Notes under the pieces: model-generated
Told to the model about the DNA's origin: nothing
What the model saw: only the letters and a program-made list of their open reading frames with translations
Databases searched by the model: none
Shown here: piece after piece, positions 17,283-26,516 of the stretch
How the letters are laid out: every line of letters starts with the position of its first letter
How positions within the stretch are numbered: the first letter of the stretch is position 1
Position numbers and translations under genes: made by a program
From: Fuscovulum blasticum DSM 2131
Lineage (GTDB): Bacteria; Pseudomonadota; Alphaproteobacteria; Rhodobacterales; Rhodobacteraceae
NCBI RefSeq assembly: GCF_003034965.1
Contig: NZ_PZKE01000008.1
Coordinates: forward strand, 118,283 to 182,282
DNA: 64,000 bases
Direction of reading: 5' to 3'

Positions 17283-18386
17283 ATGACCCGTAGCACCGAT
17301 GTGCTTTTCCGCCCGTTCCAACTCAAGGGCCTGGAGCTCAAGAACCGCATCGTCATGGCGCCCATGACACGCAACATGACCGACGGCGGCACCCCGGTTG
17401 CCCGCAACGCCGACTATTACCGCCGCCGGGCGGCGGGCGGGGTGGGGCTGATCCTGTCGGAAGGCACGGTGATTGACCGTCCCACCTCGCGCAACCTGCC
17501 GAACATTCCTCTGTTTCATGGCGAGGCGGCGCTTGCGGGCTGGAAATCGGTGATCGACGCGGTGCATGGCGCCGGCGGCCGGATGGGGCCGCAGATCTGG
17601 CACACCGGATCAACCCGCGCCGGCTGGGAACCGGATCTGCCGGTCGAAAGCCCCTCGGGACTGGTCGGCCCCGGCGATGCGCGCGGCCGCGCGATGAGCG
17701 AGGAAGACATCGCCGACACCATCGCCGCCTATGCCCGTGCTGCGGCCGATGCCAGGCGGCTGGGGTTTGACGTGGCCGAATTGCACGGCGCGCATGGCTA
17801 TCTGATCGACCAGTTCTTCTGGGATGGCACCAACGTCCGGCAGGACCGCTGGGGGGGCGCGACGATCCGGGAACGCGCCCGCTTTGCCGTCGAGGTGGTC
17901 AAGGCCACCCGTGCGGCCATCGGGCCGGACTTCCCGCTGATCCTGCGCCTGTCGCAGTGGAAGCAGCAGGATTACACCGCCCGTCTGGCCCGGACGCCGG
18001 CCGAGATGGAAGACTGGCTTGGTCCGCTGTCCGAGGCCGGCGTGGATGTCTTCCATTGCTCGCAGCGCAAGTTCTGGGTGGCCGAATTCCCCGAGATCGA
18101 CGGTGAGGACGGGCTCAACTTCGCCGGCTGGGCGAAGAAGATCACCGGCAAGCCGACGATCAGCGTCGGCTCGGTCGGGCTGGATGGCGAGTTCTTCTCG
18201 GCCTTCCGTGGCGAAGGTGCACCGGCAAGCCCGCTGGACAAGCTGGTTGCCCGGATGGAGCGCGAGGAGTTCGACCTGATCGCCGTCGGTCGCGCCCTGA
18301 TCAGCGACCCGGACTGGGTGCGCCATGTGCAGGCCGGGGCAGGGGCCAAGGGCTTTGCCGCCGCCGATCTGGCGGAACTTGTGTGA
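17283..18386 (+). CDS. NADH:flavin oxidoreductase, old yellow enzyme family
   Basis: 367 residues. An FMN-binding TIM barrel: KNRIVMAPMTRNM near the N-terminus, ELHGAHGYLIDQFFW with the active-site His pair region, and GRALISDPDW near the C-terminus. Such enzymes reduce the C=C bond of activated alkenes (enals, enones, maleimides) with NAD(P)H. AAAAGGAG precedes the ATG. Regulation by the divergent HxlR protein is inferred from the shared inverted repeat. Confidence 0.85.
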   Translation: MTRSTDVLFRPFQLKGLELKNRIVMAPMTRNMTDGGTPVARNADYYRRRAAGGVGLILSEGTVIDRPTSRNLPNIPLFHGEAALAGWKSVIDAVHGAGGRMGPQIWHTGSTRAGWEPDLPVESPSGLVGPGDARGRAMSEEDIADTIAAYARAAADARRLGFDVAELHGAHGYLIDQFFWDGTNVRQDRWGGATIRERARFAVEVVKATRAAIGPDFPLILRLSQWKQQDYTARLARTPAEMEDWLGPLSEAGVDVFHCSQRKFWVAEFPEIDGEDGLNFAGWAKKITGKPTISVGSVGLDGEFFSAFRGEGAPASPLDKLVARMEREEFDLIAVGRALISDPDWVRHVQAGAGAKGFAAADLAELV

Positions 18387-18397
18387 AATCCGTCGCC

Positions 18398-18418
18398 GGG
18401 GCCGCGAAATGCGGCCCC
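18398..18418 (+). terminator. GC-rich hairpin after the old yellow enzyme gene
   Basis: An 8-bp stem GGGGCCGC/GCGGCCCC with loop GAAAT starts about a dozen bases after the stop codon. It lacks a T-run, so it may stabilise the mRNA end rather than terminate on its own. Confidence 0.4.
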
Positions 18419-18507
18419 GCACACCGGCGAGAGGGTTCCCATCCCGCCCCGCCGCGCCTATAGCGGGGATGGCGGGATACCCCCGCGAACCCGGACGAAA
18501 GACGCCC

Positions 18508-19665
18508 ATGCGCACGATCACAACGACCGAAGACCTTGCCGCCTTCTGCGAGGCCGCCAAGGCGGGCCCCTACGTCACCCTCGATACCGAGTTCCTGCGA
18601 GAGCGAACCTACTGGTCGAAGCTGTGCCTTCTGCAGATGGCGCTGCCCGGCAAAGAGGGTGAGGCGGTTCTGGTCGACCCGATCGAGGGCGCCGAGATGA
18701 GCCTTGAACCGCTGTATGACCTGTTCCGCCACGAGGCGACGGTCAAGGTGTTCCACGCCGCCCGGCAGGATCTGGAGATCTTCTTCGTCGAAGGGGGCGT
18801 GTTCCCGAAACCGCTGTTCGATACCCAGATCGCGGCCATGGTCTGCGGCTTTGGCGAACAGGTCGGCTATGAGACGCTGGTCAAGAAGATTGCCAAGGCC
18901 GGTCTGGACAAGACCAGCCGCTTCACCGACTGGTCGCGCCGCCCGCTGAGCGAGGCGCAGAAGGATTATGCCATCGCCGATGTCACCCATCTGCGGGTGA
19001 TCTACGAATGGCTGTCCGACCAGTTGCGCAAGAACGGCCGCAGTCCCTGGGTCGAGGAAGAGCTGGCGATCCTGACCGACCCGGCCACCTATACCGTCCA
19101 CCCCGATGACGCCTGGCAGCGGATCAAGACCCGCACCAGCTCGGGCCGTTTCCTGGCGGTGGTCAAGGAACTGGCGCGGTTCCGCGAACATTATGCGCAA
19201 ACCCAGAACGTGCCCCGGTCACGGGTGATGAAGGATGATGCGCTGCTGGAACTGGCCTCGACCCGGCCGCAAAACGCCGAAGAACTGGGCCGGTCGCGGT
19301 TGCTGATGCGCGAAGGGCGCAAGCCCGAGATCGCCGAAGGCATCCTGGCGGCGGTCAAGCGCGGGCTGGAGATGCGGCCCGAGGACATGCCCAAGGTCGA
19401 ATCGCAGGGCGATGCGCCCCAGGTGAACGGCGCGCTGGCCGATCTGCTGCGGGTGCTGCTCAAGGCCAAGGCCGAACAACTGGGCGTGGCGCCGCGGCTG
19501 ATCGCCTCGTCCGCCGATCTGGATGCGATCGCCGCGGGCGGGCGCGACGGGGCCGCCTTGCAAGGCTGGCGCCGCGAAGCCTTTGGCGACGATGCGCTGC
19601 GCCTGTGCCGTGGCGAGATTGCCCTGTCAGCCAAAGGCACCGAAGTGCGCGTCGTCCGGCTCTGA
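18508..19665 (+). CDS. rnd: ribonuclease D
   Basis: 385 residues. The DEDD exonuclease domain is complete: TLDTEFLRE, FHAARQDLEIF, and YAIADVTHL, with the catalytic acids in each; a C-terminal HRDC region follows (from about residue 205). RNase D trims the 3' ends of tRNA precursors and other stable RNAs. The ATG at 18508 is chosen because it starts directly before the first strand of the exonuclease fold. Confidence 0.9.
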   Translation: MRTITTTEDLAAFCEAAKAGPYVTLDTEFLRERTYWSKLCLLQMALPGKEGEAVLVDPIEGAEMSLEPLYDLFRHEATVKVFHAARQDLEIFFVEGGVFPKPLFDTQIAAMVCGFGEQVGYETLVKKIAKAGLDKTSRFTDWSRRPLSEAQKDYAIADVTHLRVIYEWLSDQLRKNGRSPWVEEELAILTDPATYTVHPDDAWQRIKTRTSSGRFLAVVKELARFREHYAQTQNVPRSRVMKDDALLELASTRPQNAEELGRSRLLMREGRKPEIAEGILAAVKRGLEMRPEDMPKVESQGDAPQVNGALADLLRVLLKAKAEQLGVAPRLIASSADLDAIAAGGRDGAALQGWRREAFGDDALRLCRGEIALSAKGTEVRVVRL

Positions 19666-19767
19666 CCCCGGCCCGACCTTGCCTTTGCCGCGCGCGCGCA
19701 AGGCACGGTCGCACGCCTTTCCTCTCGCCTCTGCGCGCAAGCGCGCAACCGGCTCGGGCGGTTGCCT

Positions 19768-19866
19768 CCGGCGGGGATATTTCTCGACAAATGAAAGACA
19801 GGGCGGCCCATGCCCTTTCATCTGTCCCTAAATATCCCTGGGGTGCGGGGGCAGCGCCCCCGCCCG
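19768..19866. repeat. intergenic AAATATCC repeat, inverted pair (copies B1 and B2)
   Basis: Two copies face each other. B1 reads GGGGATATTT then CTCGACAAATGAAAG; B2 (19813-19862) reads CTTTCATCTGTCCCT then AAATATCCC, followed by GGGGTGCGGGGGCAGCGCCCCC. The pair forms a large imperfect palindrome, and B2 ends in its own G-run/C-run hairpin. It fills most of the gap between rnd and the convergent lipoprotein gene, where it could serve as a two-way terminator. Confidence 0.75.
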
Positions 19867-19881
19867 TGGGCGCTGCAAACC

Positions 19882-20340
19882 TCAGCGGCGGGAGCTGCGG
19901 GCGTTCGACTGGCCTTGCACGACGATCTCGCGCACGTTTTCCAGCTTGCGTTGCGACAGCGACAGCGCCGCCGTCACTTCGCGCGACTGGGGCAGGTTCA
20001 CATCGGTCCGGGTGACCGGGGGCAGGATGCGGAACTCCAGCACCAGAAGGCCGTTCTCGGTGACCGGCTGCGCCACCAGTTCGGCGTTCCACCAGCCCTG
20101 GGTCGGGGTGCGCCCGGTGGCGCGAACGATGGCGCCGGTGGGCAGCGGTTCGACCGCCATCGACACCACTTCACCGACAAGGTTGCGCGCATCCTGCGGG
20201 GCGGCGGGCAGGGCGACCTGCTCGCGCGGTTCGGACCGGCCGAACCAGTTGAACGGGTTGAGCTTGCTGCTGCGCACGCGGGCGCAACCGCCCACGGCAA
20301 GGGCCAGCGACAGCGACAGCGCGAAGGTGCGGCGGTTCAT
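19882..20340 (-). CDS. putative lipoprotein of unknown function
   Basis: 152 residues. A lipoprotein signal peptide ends in the lipobox AVGGC near residue 18. The remainder is a single beta-rich domain with a PTGAIVRATGRTPTQGWW segment. I do not recognise the family. The ATG at 20340 fits the signal peptide; an ATG 12 bases upstream would add four residues. It is divergent from sufE. Confidence 0.65.
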   Translation of the reverse strand: MNRRTFALSLSLALAVGGCARVRSSKLNPFNWFGRSEPREQVALPAAPQDARNLVGEVVSMAVEPLPTGAIVRATGRTPTQGWWNAELVAQPVTENGLLVLEFRILPPVTRTDVNLPQSREVTAALSLSQRKLENVREIVVQGQSNARSSRR

Positions 20341-20459
20341 GGGCGTCTCCATCTTCTGTCCACTGGCTAGCGCACCGGGCGCGCTTTGAAAAGCGCCCGT
20401 TTCCGGGTCTGGACCTTGGCGGCGCGGGGGACTACCTGAAGAAGACGAAGGAGACCGCC

Positions 20460-20867
20460 ATGGCCACGCCCGCCTTTGAAGACATCGCCGAGACGCTGGA
20501 ATTCCTGGACGACTGGGAGGACCGCTATCGCCATGTCATCGACTTGGGCAAGGCGATGCCGCCGCTGGACGACAGTTTCCGCGTGCCGGCCTACAAGGTG
20601 GATGGCTGCGCCAGCCAGGTCTGGCTGCGCCCGCAGATCGAGGGTGGGCGGTTCGACTTTCAGGGCGACAGCGATGCGATGATCGTGCGCGGGCTGATCG
20701 CCATTCTCCATGCGCTTTATGCCGGCCTGCCGGTGGCCGAGGTTGCCCGCGTCGATGCCGCGGCCGAACTGGGCCGGCTGGGGCTGAACGATCACCTGTC
20801 GTCGCAGCGGTCGAACGGGCTGCGCGCCATGGTCGAGCGGATTCGTCAGACCGCTGCGGCCGCCTGA
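20460..20867 (+). CDS. sufE: SufE family cysteine-desulfurase activator
   Basis: 135 residues with the sulfur-acceptor cysteine in KVDGCASQVW near residue 51 and the family's ERYRYxIxLG-like start (EDRYRHVIDLGKAMPPL). SufE takes persulfide from SufS for iron-sulfur cluster assembly. A GAAGGAGA ribosome site precedes the ATG. The last 22 bases overlap the 3' end of the convergent aminopeptidase gene. Confidence 0.9.
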   Translation: MATPAFEDIAETLEFLDDWEDRYRHVIDLGKAMPPLDDSFRVPAYKVDGCASQVWLRPQIEGGRFDFQGDSDAMIVRGLIAILHALYAGLPVAEVARVDAAAELGRLGLNDHLSSQRSNGLRAMVERIRQTAAAA

Positions 20868-22660
20868 AGCGGCGCGCAGGCGGCTTGCAGCCAGCGCAGG
20901 GCGGCCTCCGACAGGCGGGGGCCGATCCTTTCCAGAACTGCGGCGTGATAGGCATTCAGCCACTGACGCTCATCCGGCGACAGGCGGGCGGTGTCGATCA
21001 GGCGGCGGTCGAAGGGCACGAAGGTCAGCGTCTCGAAGGCAAGCTGGCGGCGATGCGCATCGGCGCCCTTTGCGGCCTCTTGCACCACAATCAGGTTTTC
21101 CAGCCGTATGCCGAAGGCGCCCTCGCGGTAATAGCCCGGCTCGTTCGACAGGATCATGCCGGGTTCCAGCGGCACTTCGGAAAGGCGGCTCAGCCGCTGC
21201 GGGCCTTCATGCACCGACAGGAACGCACCGACGCCATGGCCGGTGCCATGGTCGAAATCGCGCCCGGCAACCCACAGCGGAAACCGCGCTAGCGGGTCCA
21301 GGTCGCGGCCCGACAGGCCGACCGGCCAGCGGACGCGCGAAATGGCGATAAGCCCCTGCAACACGCGGGTGTAGCAGTCCACCGCCTCGGGGTCGGGGCG
21401 GCCCATGGCAATGGTGCGGGTGATGTCGGTGGTGCCGTCCGGGTATTGCGCGCCCGAATCGACCAGCAGCAGCTCATCGGGGGCAACCTGGCGGTTGGTC
21501 TCCTCGGTCACGCGGTAATGCATTATGGCGCCGTTCGGGCCGGCGCCGCTGATGGTGTCAAAGCTGATGTCATGCAGCGCATTGGTGGCGCGGCGGAAGC
21601 CTTCCAGCGCGCGCACCACCGAAATCTCGGTCTGGCTGCCGGGGGGCTGGGCATCCAGCCAGCACAGGAATTCGACCATCGCGGCCCCGTCGCGCAGATG
21701 CGCCTCGCGCATCCCGCCAATCTCGGCGGCGTTCTTCCTTGCCTTGGGCAGGCGGCAGGGGTCATCACCCCAGGCGACCTCGACCCCCGCCTCGTGCAAT
21801 TCGTCTGACACCGCCAGCGGGGCGGTGGCGCGGTCCACCCGCACCGGGCCTTGCAGCGTATGTAGCGCCGGCACGAAGGCCGAGGGCGGGCGCAGGGTGA
21901 CCTGCTGTCCAAGGTGGGCGCGCACCGTCTCGTCGATCTTGGCGGCGTCCGTGAACAGGGTGACGCGCGCATCGTCATGCAGGATGGCAAAGCCGTGCAG
22001 GATGGGGTTGCGCGGCACGTCGGCGCCGCGGATGTTCAGAAGCCAGCACAGGCTGTCGGGCAGGGTCAGAACGGCGGCACGCTGGCCCACGCTGCGCAAG
22101 CCTTCGGCCAGACGGGCCCGCTTGTCGGCGCTGCTTTCGCCCGCCAGGGCATCGGGGTGCACGAAGGCGCGGCCCAGCGGAGCGGTGGGCTGATCCGGCC
22201 AAATGGAATCGACAAAATTCCTTGTTGACCTGATGGATACATCGCAATCTTCAAGTGTTGTGCGAAGTTTGTCGATCTCGTCCGCCGTGTGCAGCCAGGG
22301 ATCGAAGCCCACATCGCCCGCTGCCAGATGGTCGGCGATCCAGGGGCCGGGCTTCACCTCGGGCCAGGGCACCGGCGTATAGGCGGCAAGGTCCACCTGC
22401 GCCTTGACCTGCGTGCGGTAGCGCCCGTCGATGAAGACGCCGGCCACCGTGGGCAGCACCACGCAGAAGCCGGCCGATCCGGTGAAGCCGGTCAGCCATT
22501 GCAGCCGGTCATCCCGCCCGGCGACATATTCGCCCTGATGCGCATCGGCCCGTGGCACGATGAACCCGGCCAGCCCTTCGGCGGCCAGCGCGGCCCGCAG
22601 GGCTGCCAGGCGGGGCGGGCCCTGTTCGGGCGAGGCTGGGCTGTCGAAGGTCTGGAACAC
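20846..22660 (-). CDS. Xaa-Pro aminopeptidase (M24B)
   Basis: 604 residues, the length of the three-domain bacterial/eukaryotic aminopeptidase P type. Two creatinase-like N-terminal domains precede a pita-bread metal domain with the ligands in DSGAQYPDGTTDITRT, HGTGHGVG and the late glutamates in NEPGYY and ENLIVV. It removes N-terminal residues next to proline. A short divergence zone separates it from cobT upstream. Confidence 0.9.
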   Translation of the reverse strand: MFQTFDSPASPEQGPPRLAALRAALAAEGLAGFIVPRADAHQGEYVAGRDDRLQWLTGFTGSAGFCVVLPTVAGVFIDGRYRTQVKAQVDLAAYTPVPWPEVKPGPWIADHLAAGDVGFDPWLHTADEIDKLRTTLEDCDVSIRSTRNFVDSIWPDQPTAPLGRAFVHPDALAGESSADKRARLAEGLRSVGQRAAVLTLPDSLCWLLNIRGADVPRNPILHGFAILHDDARVTLFTDAAKIDETVRAHLGQQVTLRPPSAFVPALHTLQGPVRVDRATAPLAVSDELHEAGVEVAWGDDPCRLPKARKNAAEIGGMREAHLRDGAAMVEFLCWLDAQPPGSQTEISVVRALEGFRRATNALHDISFDTISGAGPNGAIMHYRVTEETNRQVAPDELLLVDSGAQYPDGTTDITRTIAMGRPDPEAVDCYTRVLQGLIAISRVRWPVGLSGRDLDPLARFPLWVAGRDFDHGTGHGVGAFLSVHEGPQRLSRLSEVPLEPGMILSNEPGYYREGAFGIRLENLIVVQEAAKGADAHRRQLAFETLTFVPFDRRLIDTARLSPDERQWLNAYHAAVLERIGPRLSEAALRWLQAACAPLQAAAAV

Positions 22661-22710
22661 GGTCAGGCTTTCCCTTCTGCAAATCTCCGGCGCGGCGGCC
22701 GCTGGCGTAT

Positions 22711-22726
22711 GGGGGCGAAAGCCCCC
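22711..22726 (-). terminator. hairpin directly after cobT
   Basis: On the coding strand GGGGGC and GCCCCC pair around TTTC, immediately after the cobT stop codon. No T-run follows, so it may protect the transcript end or work with rho. Confidence 0.45.
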
Positions 22727-24598
22727 TCAGCCCGCCTTGCGGATGCCCAGCATCCGGGCCCTTGCGCGCGGGTCCTTGTCGAACAGGCCCGCAAGCTGTT
22801 CGGTCATCGCGCCGGCCAGTTGCTCGACATCGGTGATGGTCACGGCGCGCTGGTAATAGCGCGTCACGTCATGGCCGATGCCGATGGCGATCAGTTCCAC
22901 CGCCTTGCGGCGTTCGACCATGGCAATCACGTCGCGCAGGTGCTTTTCCAGGAAGCTGGCCGGATTGACCGACAGGGTGGAATCGTCCACCGGGGCGCCG
23001 TCCGAAATCACCATCATGATCTTGCGCGCCTCGGGGCGGGCCAGCATCCGGCGATGCGCCCATTCCAGCGCCTCGCCGTCGATGTTTTCCTTCAGCAGCC
23101 CTTCCTTCATCATCAGGCCCAGATTGGCCCGCGCCCGCCGCCAGGGGGCATCGGCCGATTTGTAGATGATGTGGCGCAGGTCGTTCAGGCGGCCCGGACC
23201 CTGCGGCCGGCCTTGCGCCAGCCAGCGTTCGCGGCTCTGGCCGCCCTTCCAGGCGCGGGTGGTGAACCCCAGGATCTCGACCTTGACCGAGCAGCGTTCC
23301 AGCGTGCGCGCCAGCACATCGGCGCAGATCGCGGCAATGGAAATCGGGCGGCCGCGCATGGACCCCGAATTGTCCAGCAGCAGCGTCACCACGGTGTCGC
23401 GGAACTCGGTGTCCTTTTCCCATTTGAACGACAGCGGCGTCGTCGGGTTGGCCACCACGCGGGCCAGACGGCCGGCGTCCAGGATGCCCTCCTCCAGATC
23501 GAACAGCCAGGATCGGTTCTGCTGTGCCTGCAAGCGGCGTTGCAGCTTGTTCGCCAGCCGCCCCACCGCGCCTTTCAGCGGGTCAAGCTGCTGGTCCAGA
23601 TAGGCGCGCAGCCGTTCCAGTTCGGCAGGTTCGGCCAGATCCTCGGCCTTGATCTCTTCGTCGAAGTCGGTCGTGTAAACGGTGTAGTTCGGGTCGGCAT
23701 CGGAATAGGGCGCGGGCGGCGGCGGCTCCAGCGGCGTTTCGCCGTCGGGCATCTCGGTTTCGTCGCCCTGTTCCATGTCGGCGCTGTCTTCTGTCGAGAC
23801 CTGCGCCTGCGATTCATCCTGCTGTTCGTCCTGGCTGCGTTCGGGCGCGGCTTCGCTGTCGTCGCCGTCCTGCTGTTCCTCGCCGTTGGACTCGGGGCTG
23901 TCCTCGTCTTCCTCGGCCTCGTCGCCCAGATCGTCTTCTTCCGGGCGGTCGGGATCGTCGCCAAGCTGGTCGCCATAGCCCAGGTCGGAAATCACCTTGC
24001 GGGTCAGCCGGGCAAAGGCGGCCTGATCGGACAGCACATGGTCCAGCGTTTCCAGCGTGCCGCCGGCCTGATCCTCGATGAAACCGCGCCACAGGTTCAT
24101 CACGTTCTGCGCGCCGGCGGGCAGGTCGCGCCCGGTGGCCAGATTGCGCACCAGATAGCCCGCCGCCACCGAAAGCGGCACATCCTGCTGGCTGGTGATC
24201 TGGGCATAGCCCTTGCGGTCGGCCTCATGCCCGATCTTTGCGTCGATATTGGTGGCGGTGCCGGGCATTTCCCGCGCCCCCATCGCCTCGCAGCGGGCGG
24301 TTTCCATCGCGTCATAGATGTCGCGCGCCAGTTGCCCGGTGGGGGCATAGCGGCCCGACACGCCTTCGTCATGGAACTTGCGGCGCAGCGCGAAGGCATC
24401 GGCCGTGCCCCGCGCCAGCAACACCTCGTCCCGCGTCAGGCGGCGCGAAACCTGCGGCAGGCGGATGCCTTCCTTGTTCATGCCCGGCGGATCGACGGAA
24501 TAGGAGACCGTCATATCCGGGTCGTCCGCCATGGTGCGCGTCGCCTCGGCAAGCGCCTTCTTGAACGGATCGGCTGGGTTGTCGGTGGGTTTGGTCAT
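22727..24598 (-). CDS. cobT: cobaltochelatase subunit CobT
   Basis: 623 residues. The N-terminal CobT domain is followed by a long acidic stretch (residues about 200-285, rich in D and E) and a C-terminal von Willebrand A domain with the MIDAS motif [10 protein letters not shown]. With CobS (AAA+) and CobN it inserts cobalt into hydrogenobyrinate a,c-diamide in aerobic-type B12 synthesis. Its start is one base after the stop of the small ORF at 24600, so translation is probably coupled. cobN is not in the window. Confidence 0.9.
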   Translation of the reverse strand: MTKPTDNPADPFKKALAEATRTMADDPDMTVSYSVDPPGMNKEGIRLPQVSRRLTRDEVLLARGTADAFALRRKFHDEGVSGRYAPTGQLARDIYDAMETARCEAMGAREMPGTATNIDAKIGHEADRKGYAQITSQQDVPLSVAAGYLVRNLATGRDLPAGAQNVMNLWRGFIEDQAGGTLETLDHVLSDQAAFARLTRKVISDLGYGDQLGDDPDRPEEDDLGDEAEEDEDSPESNGEEQQDGDDSEAAPERSQDEQQDESQAQVSTEDSADMEQGDETEMPDGETPLEPPPPAPYSDADPNYTVYTTDFDEEIKAEDLAEPAELERLRAYLDQQLDPLKGAVGRLANKLQRRLQAQQNRSWLFDLEEGILDAGRLARVVANPTTPLSFKWEKDTEFRDTVVTLLLDNSGSMRGRPISIAAICADVLARTLERCSVKVEILGFTTRAWKGGQSRERWLAQGRPQGPGRLNDLRHIIYKSADAPWRRARANLGLMMKEGLLKENIDGEALEWAHRRMLARPEARKIMMVISDGAPVDDSTLSVNPASFLEKHLRDVIAMVERRKAVELIAIGIGHDVTRYYQRAVTITDVEQLAGAMTEQLAGLFDKDPRARARMLGIRKAG

Positions 24599-24599
24599 T

Positions 24600-24908
24600 C
24601 TACCGGCCCCAGTCTTGTTCGCGATCGTCTTGCCATTCCGTGTCCCGGTTCTGACTTTCTGAAAGCAACTCTTTGCAGAATGCGTATTCGTCTATCTGCT
24701 GATCAAGCATGATTGGAACACACTGTTCTTTCGAAGGAAATGCAGCAAGCATTGCTTCGAGGCTCTTGATCCGCTCATTTTCCCAACTTCTGGCCTTTTC
24801 GGCAATCGCGGCAGCGTAATCCGCTGAAGAGCGCTGGCCGCTTCTGTAGCCGAGTTGGTAGGCTTGCCACCCAATCAAAAGAACAATTGCGGCAGCAACA
24901 AGTTTCAC
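24600..24908 (-). CDS. small membrane-anchored protein inserted between cobS and cobT, unknown
   Basis: 102 residues. One N-terminal hydrophobic helix (residues 2-16) is followed by a charged, probably helical region with two cysteines. I do not recognise it. The gene starts with GTG overlapping the cobS stop (GTGA) and stops one base before the cobT ATG, so it fills the cobS-cobT junction exactly. Base composition is unlike its neighbours: about 51% G+C counted by hand over 24601-24900, against well over 60% around it. That suggests recent acquisition, yet the translational coupling is intact. Confidence 0.65.
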   Translation of the reverse strand: MKLVAAAIVLLIGWQAYQLGYRSGQRSSADYAAAIAEKARSWENERIKSLEAMLAAFPSKEQCVPIMLDQQIDEYAFCKELLSESQNRDTEWQDDREQDWGR

Positions 24909-25879
24909 TTCATCGCCTGGCTGGCGGCGCTTTCCGGGAGTTCCTCGTTGAAGCAGCGCTGGTAGAACTCGGCCACGGTCTGGCGTTCCAGCTCATCGCA
25001 TTTGTTGAGGAAGCTCAGCCGGAAGGCATAGCCGACATTGCGGAAGATCTCGGCGTTCTGGGCCCAGTTCAGCACGGTGCGCGGCGACATCACGGTCGAA
25101 AGATCGCCGTTCATGAAGGCGGTGCGGGTCAGGTCGGCCACGGTGACCATCTGCGAAATGATCTTGCGGCCCTTGTCGGTGTTGTAATGGGCGTTCTTGG
25201 CCAGAACGATCGCGGTTTCCGCGTCATGGGACAGGTAGTTCAGCGTCGCAACCAGCGACCAGCGGTCCATCTGCGCCTGGTTGATCTGCTGCACGCCGTG
25301 GTAAAGCCCGGTCGTGTCGCCCAGACCCACGGTGTTCGCCGTGGCGAACAGTCGGAAGGACGGGTGGGGGGTGATGATCTCGTTCTGGTCCAGCAGCGTC
25401 AGCTTGCCGTCATGTTCCAGCACGCGCTGGATCACGAACATCACGTCGGCGCGGCCGGCGTCATATTCGTCGAACACGATGGCAACGGGGTTGCGCAGCG
25501 CCCAGGGCAGGATGCCCTCATGGAACTTCGTCACCTGCTTGCCGTCTTCCAGCTTGATCGCATCCTTGCCGATCAGGTCGATCCGGCTGATGTGGCTGTC
25601 AAGGTTCACCCGCACGCAGGGCCAGTTCAGCCGCGCCGCCACCTGTTCGATATGGGTCGATTTGCCGGTGCCGTGATAGCCTTGGATCATCACGCGGCGG
25701 TTGTAGGCAAAGCCGGCCAGAATCGCCAGCGTGGTGTCGGGGTCGAACTTGTAGGTCGGGTCGATCTCGGGCACGCGGTCGGATCGTGACTCAAAGGCCT
25801 TCACGCGCATTTCGGTATCGATTCCGAAGAGATCGCGGACCGAGACTTCCTCGGTCGGTTTCGTCACTTGATCCAGCAT
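24905..25879 (-). CDS. cobS: cobaltochelatase subunit CobS (AAA+ ATPase)
   Basis: 324 residues. Walker A reads GYHGTGKST near residue 83 and Walker B appears as [10 protein letters not shown]; the protein is of the MoxR/CobS AAA+ type. It powers cobalt insertion together with CobT and CobN. It is the first gene of the cobS-ORF-cobT operon and is divergent from msrB. Confidence 0.95.
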   Translation of the reverse strand: MLDQVTKPTEEVSVRDLFGIDTEMRVKAFESRSDRVPEIDPTYKFDPDTTLAILAGFAYNRRVMIQGYHGTGKSTHIEQVAARLNWPCVRVNLDSHISRIDLIGKDAIKLEDGKQVTKFHEGILPWALRNPVAIVFDEYDAGRADVMFVIQRVLEHDGKLTLLDQNEIITPHPSFRLFATANTVGLGDTTGLYHGVQQINQAQMDRWSLVATLNYLSHDAETAIVLAKNAHYNTDKGRKIISQMVTVADLTRTAFMNGDLSTVMSPRTVLNWAQNAEIFRNVGYAFRLSFLNKCDELERQTVAEFYQRCFNEELPESAASQAMK

Positions 25880-26045
25880 GGCGGGCGTCCAGAAATTTCG
25901 TTCCTACGGTTCATGGAACATATCGCGCAGGGCCGCAAGGGGAAGCCCGGCCGGCGGCCGGCAACGAATCTGCGTGATCGGGCAAATCCGCTGCTGTGCC
26001 GCGGTCGTATCGGTGGGTAGACTGCGCGCGAAGGGGAGATTGCCG

Positions 26046-26507
26046 ATGCACCGCCGCCTGTTTCTTGCCACTGCCGCCGCGCTGGGGCTGGCCCGGCCCG
26101 CCCGCGCCGAAGGCGGGTTTGAAATCACCCTGTCCGAAGCCGAATGGCGCGCCCGCCTGACGCCCCGACAATATGCCGTCCTGCGCGAGGAAGACACCGA
26201 ACGCGCCGGGTCCAGCCCGCTGGACAAGGAATATGGCGCGGGCACCTATCATTGCGCGGGCTGCGATCTGGCGGTGTTCTCGTCCGAAACCAAGTTCGAC
26301 AGCGGCACCGGCTGGCCCAGTTTCTGGCAACCGCTGCCGGATGCGATTGCCACGCGCGAAGATACGTCGCTGTTCCTGGGCACAAGGACCGAGGTGCACT
26401 GCCGCCGCTGTGGCGGGCATTTCGGCCATGTCTTCCCCGATGGCCCGCCGCCCACGGGGTTGCGCTACTGCATGAACGGGTTGGCGCTGGTGTTCCGTCC
26501 GGCCTGA
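26046..26507 (+). CDS. msrB: exported peptide-methionine (R)-S-oxide reductase
   Basis: 153 residues. The catalytic domain has the zinc cysteines in CAGC and CRRCGG, the TGWPSFW segment and the catalytic cysteine in RYCMNG. Unlike cytoplasmic MsrB it begins with a signal peptide containing twin arginines (HRRLFLA, then a hydrophobic stretch to ARPARA), so it is probably sent to the periplasm, perhaps by Tat, to repair oxidised methionines there. GGGGAG precedes the ATG at 26046. It converges on pucC. Confidence 0.9.
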   Translation: MHRRLFLATAAALGLARPARAEGGFEITLSEAEWRARLTPRQYAVLREEDTERAGSSPLDKEYGAGTYHCAGCDLAVFSSETKFDSGTGWPSFWQPLPDAIATREDTSLFLGTRTEVHCRRCGGHFGHVFPDGPPPTGLRYCMNGLALVFRPA

Positions 26508-26516
26508 GGCCCCCTG

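Noticed and set aside
25930..26030. Cobalamin-riboswitch-like bits (AAGGGGAAGC, AAATCCGCTGCTGTGCC) between cobS and msrB
   Set aside because: They are on the msrB strand, the B12-box consensus is missing, and the order and spacing do not give the expected pairings. A covariance-model search would settle it.
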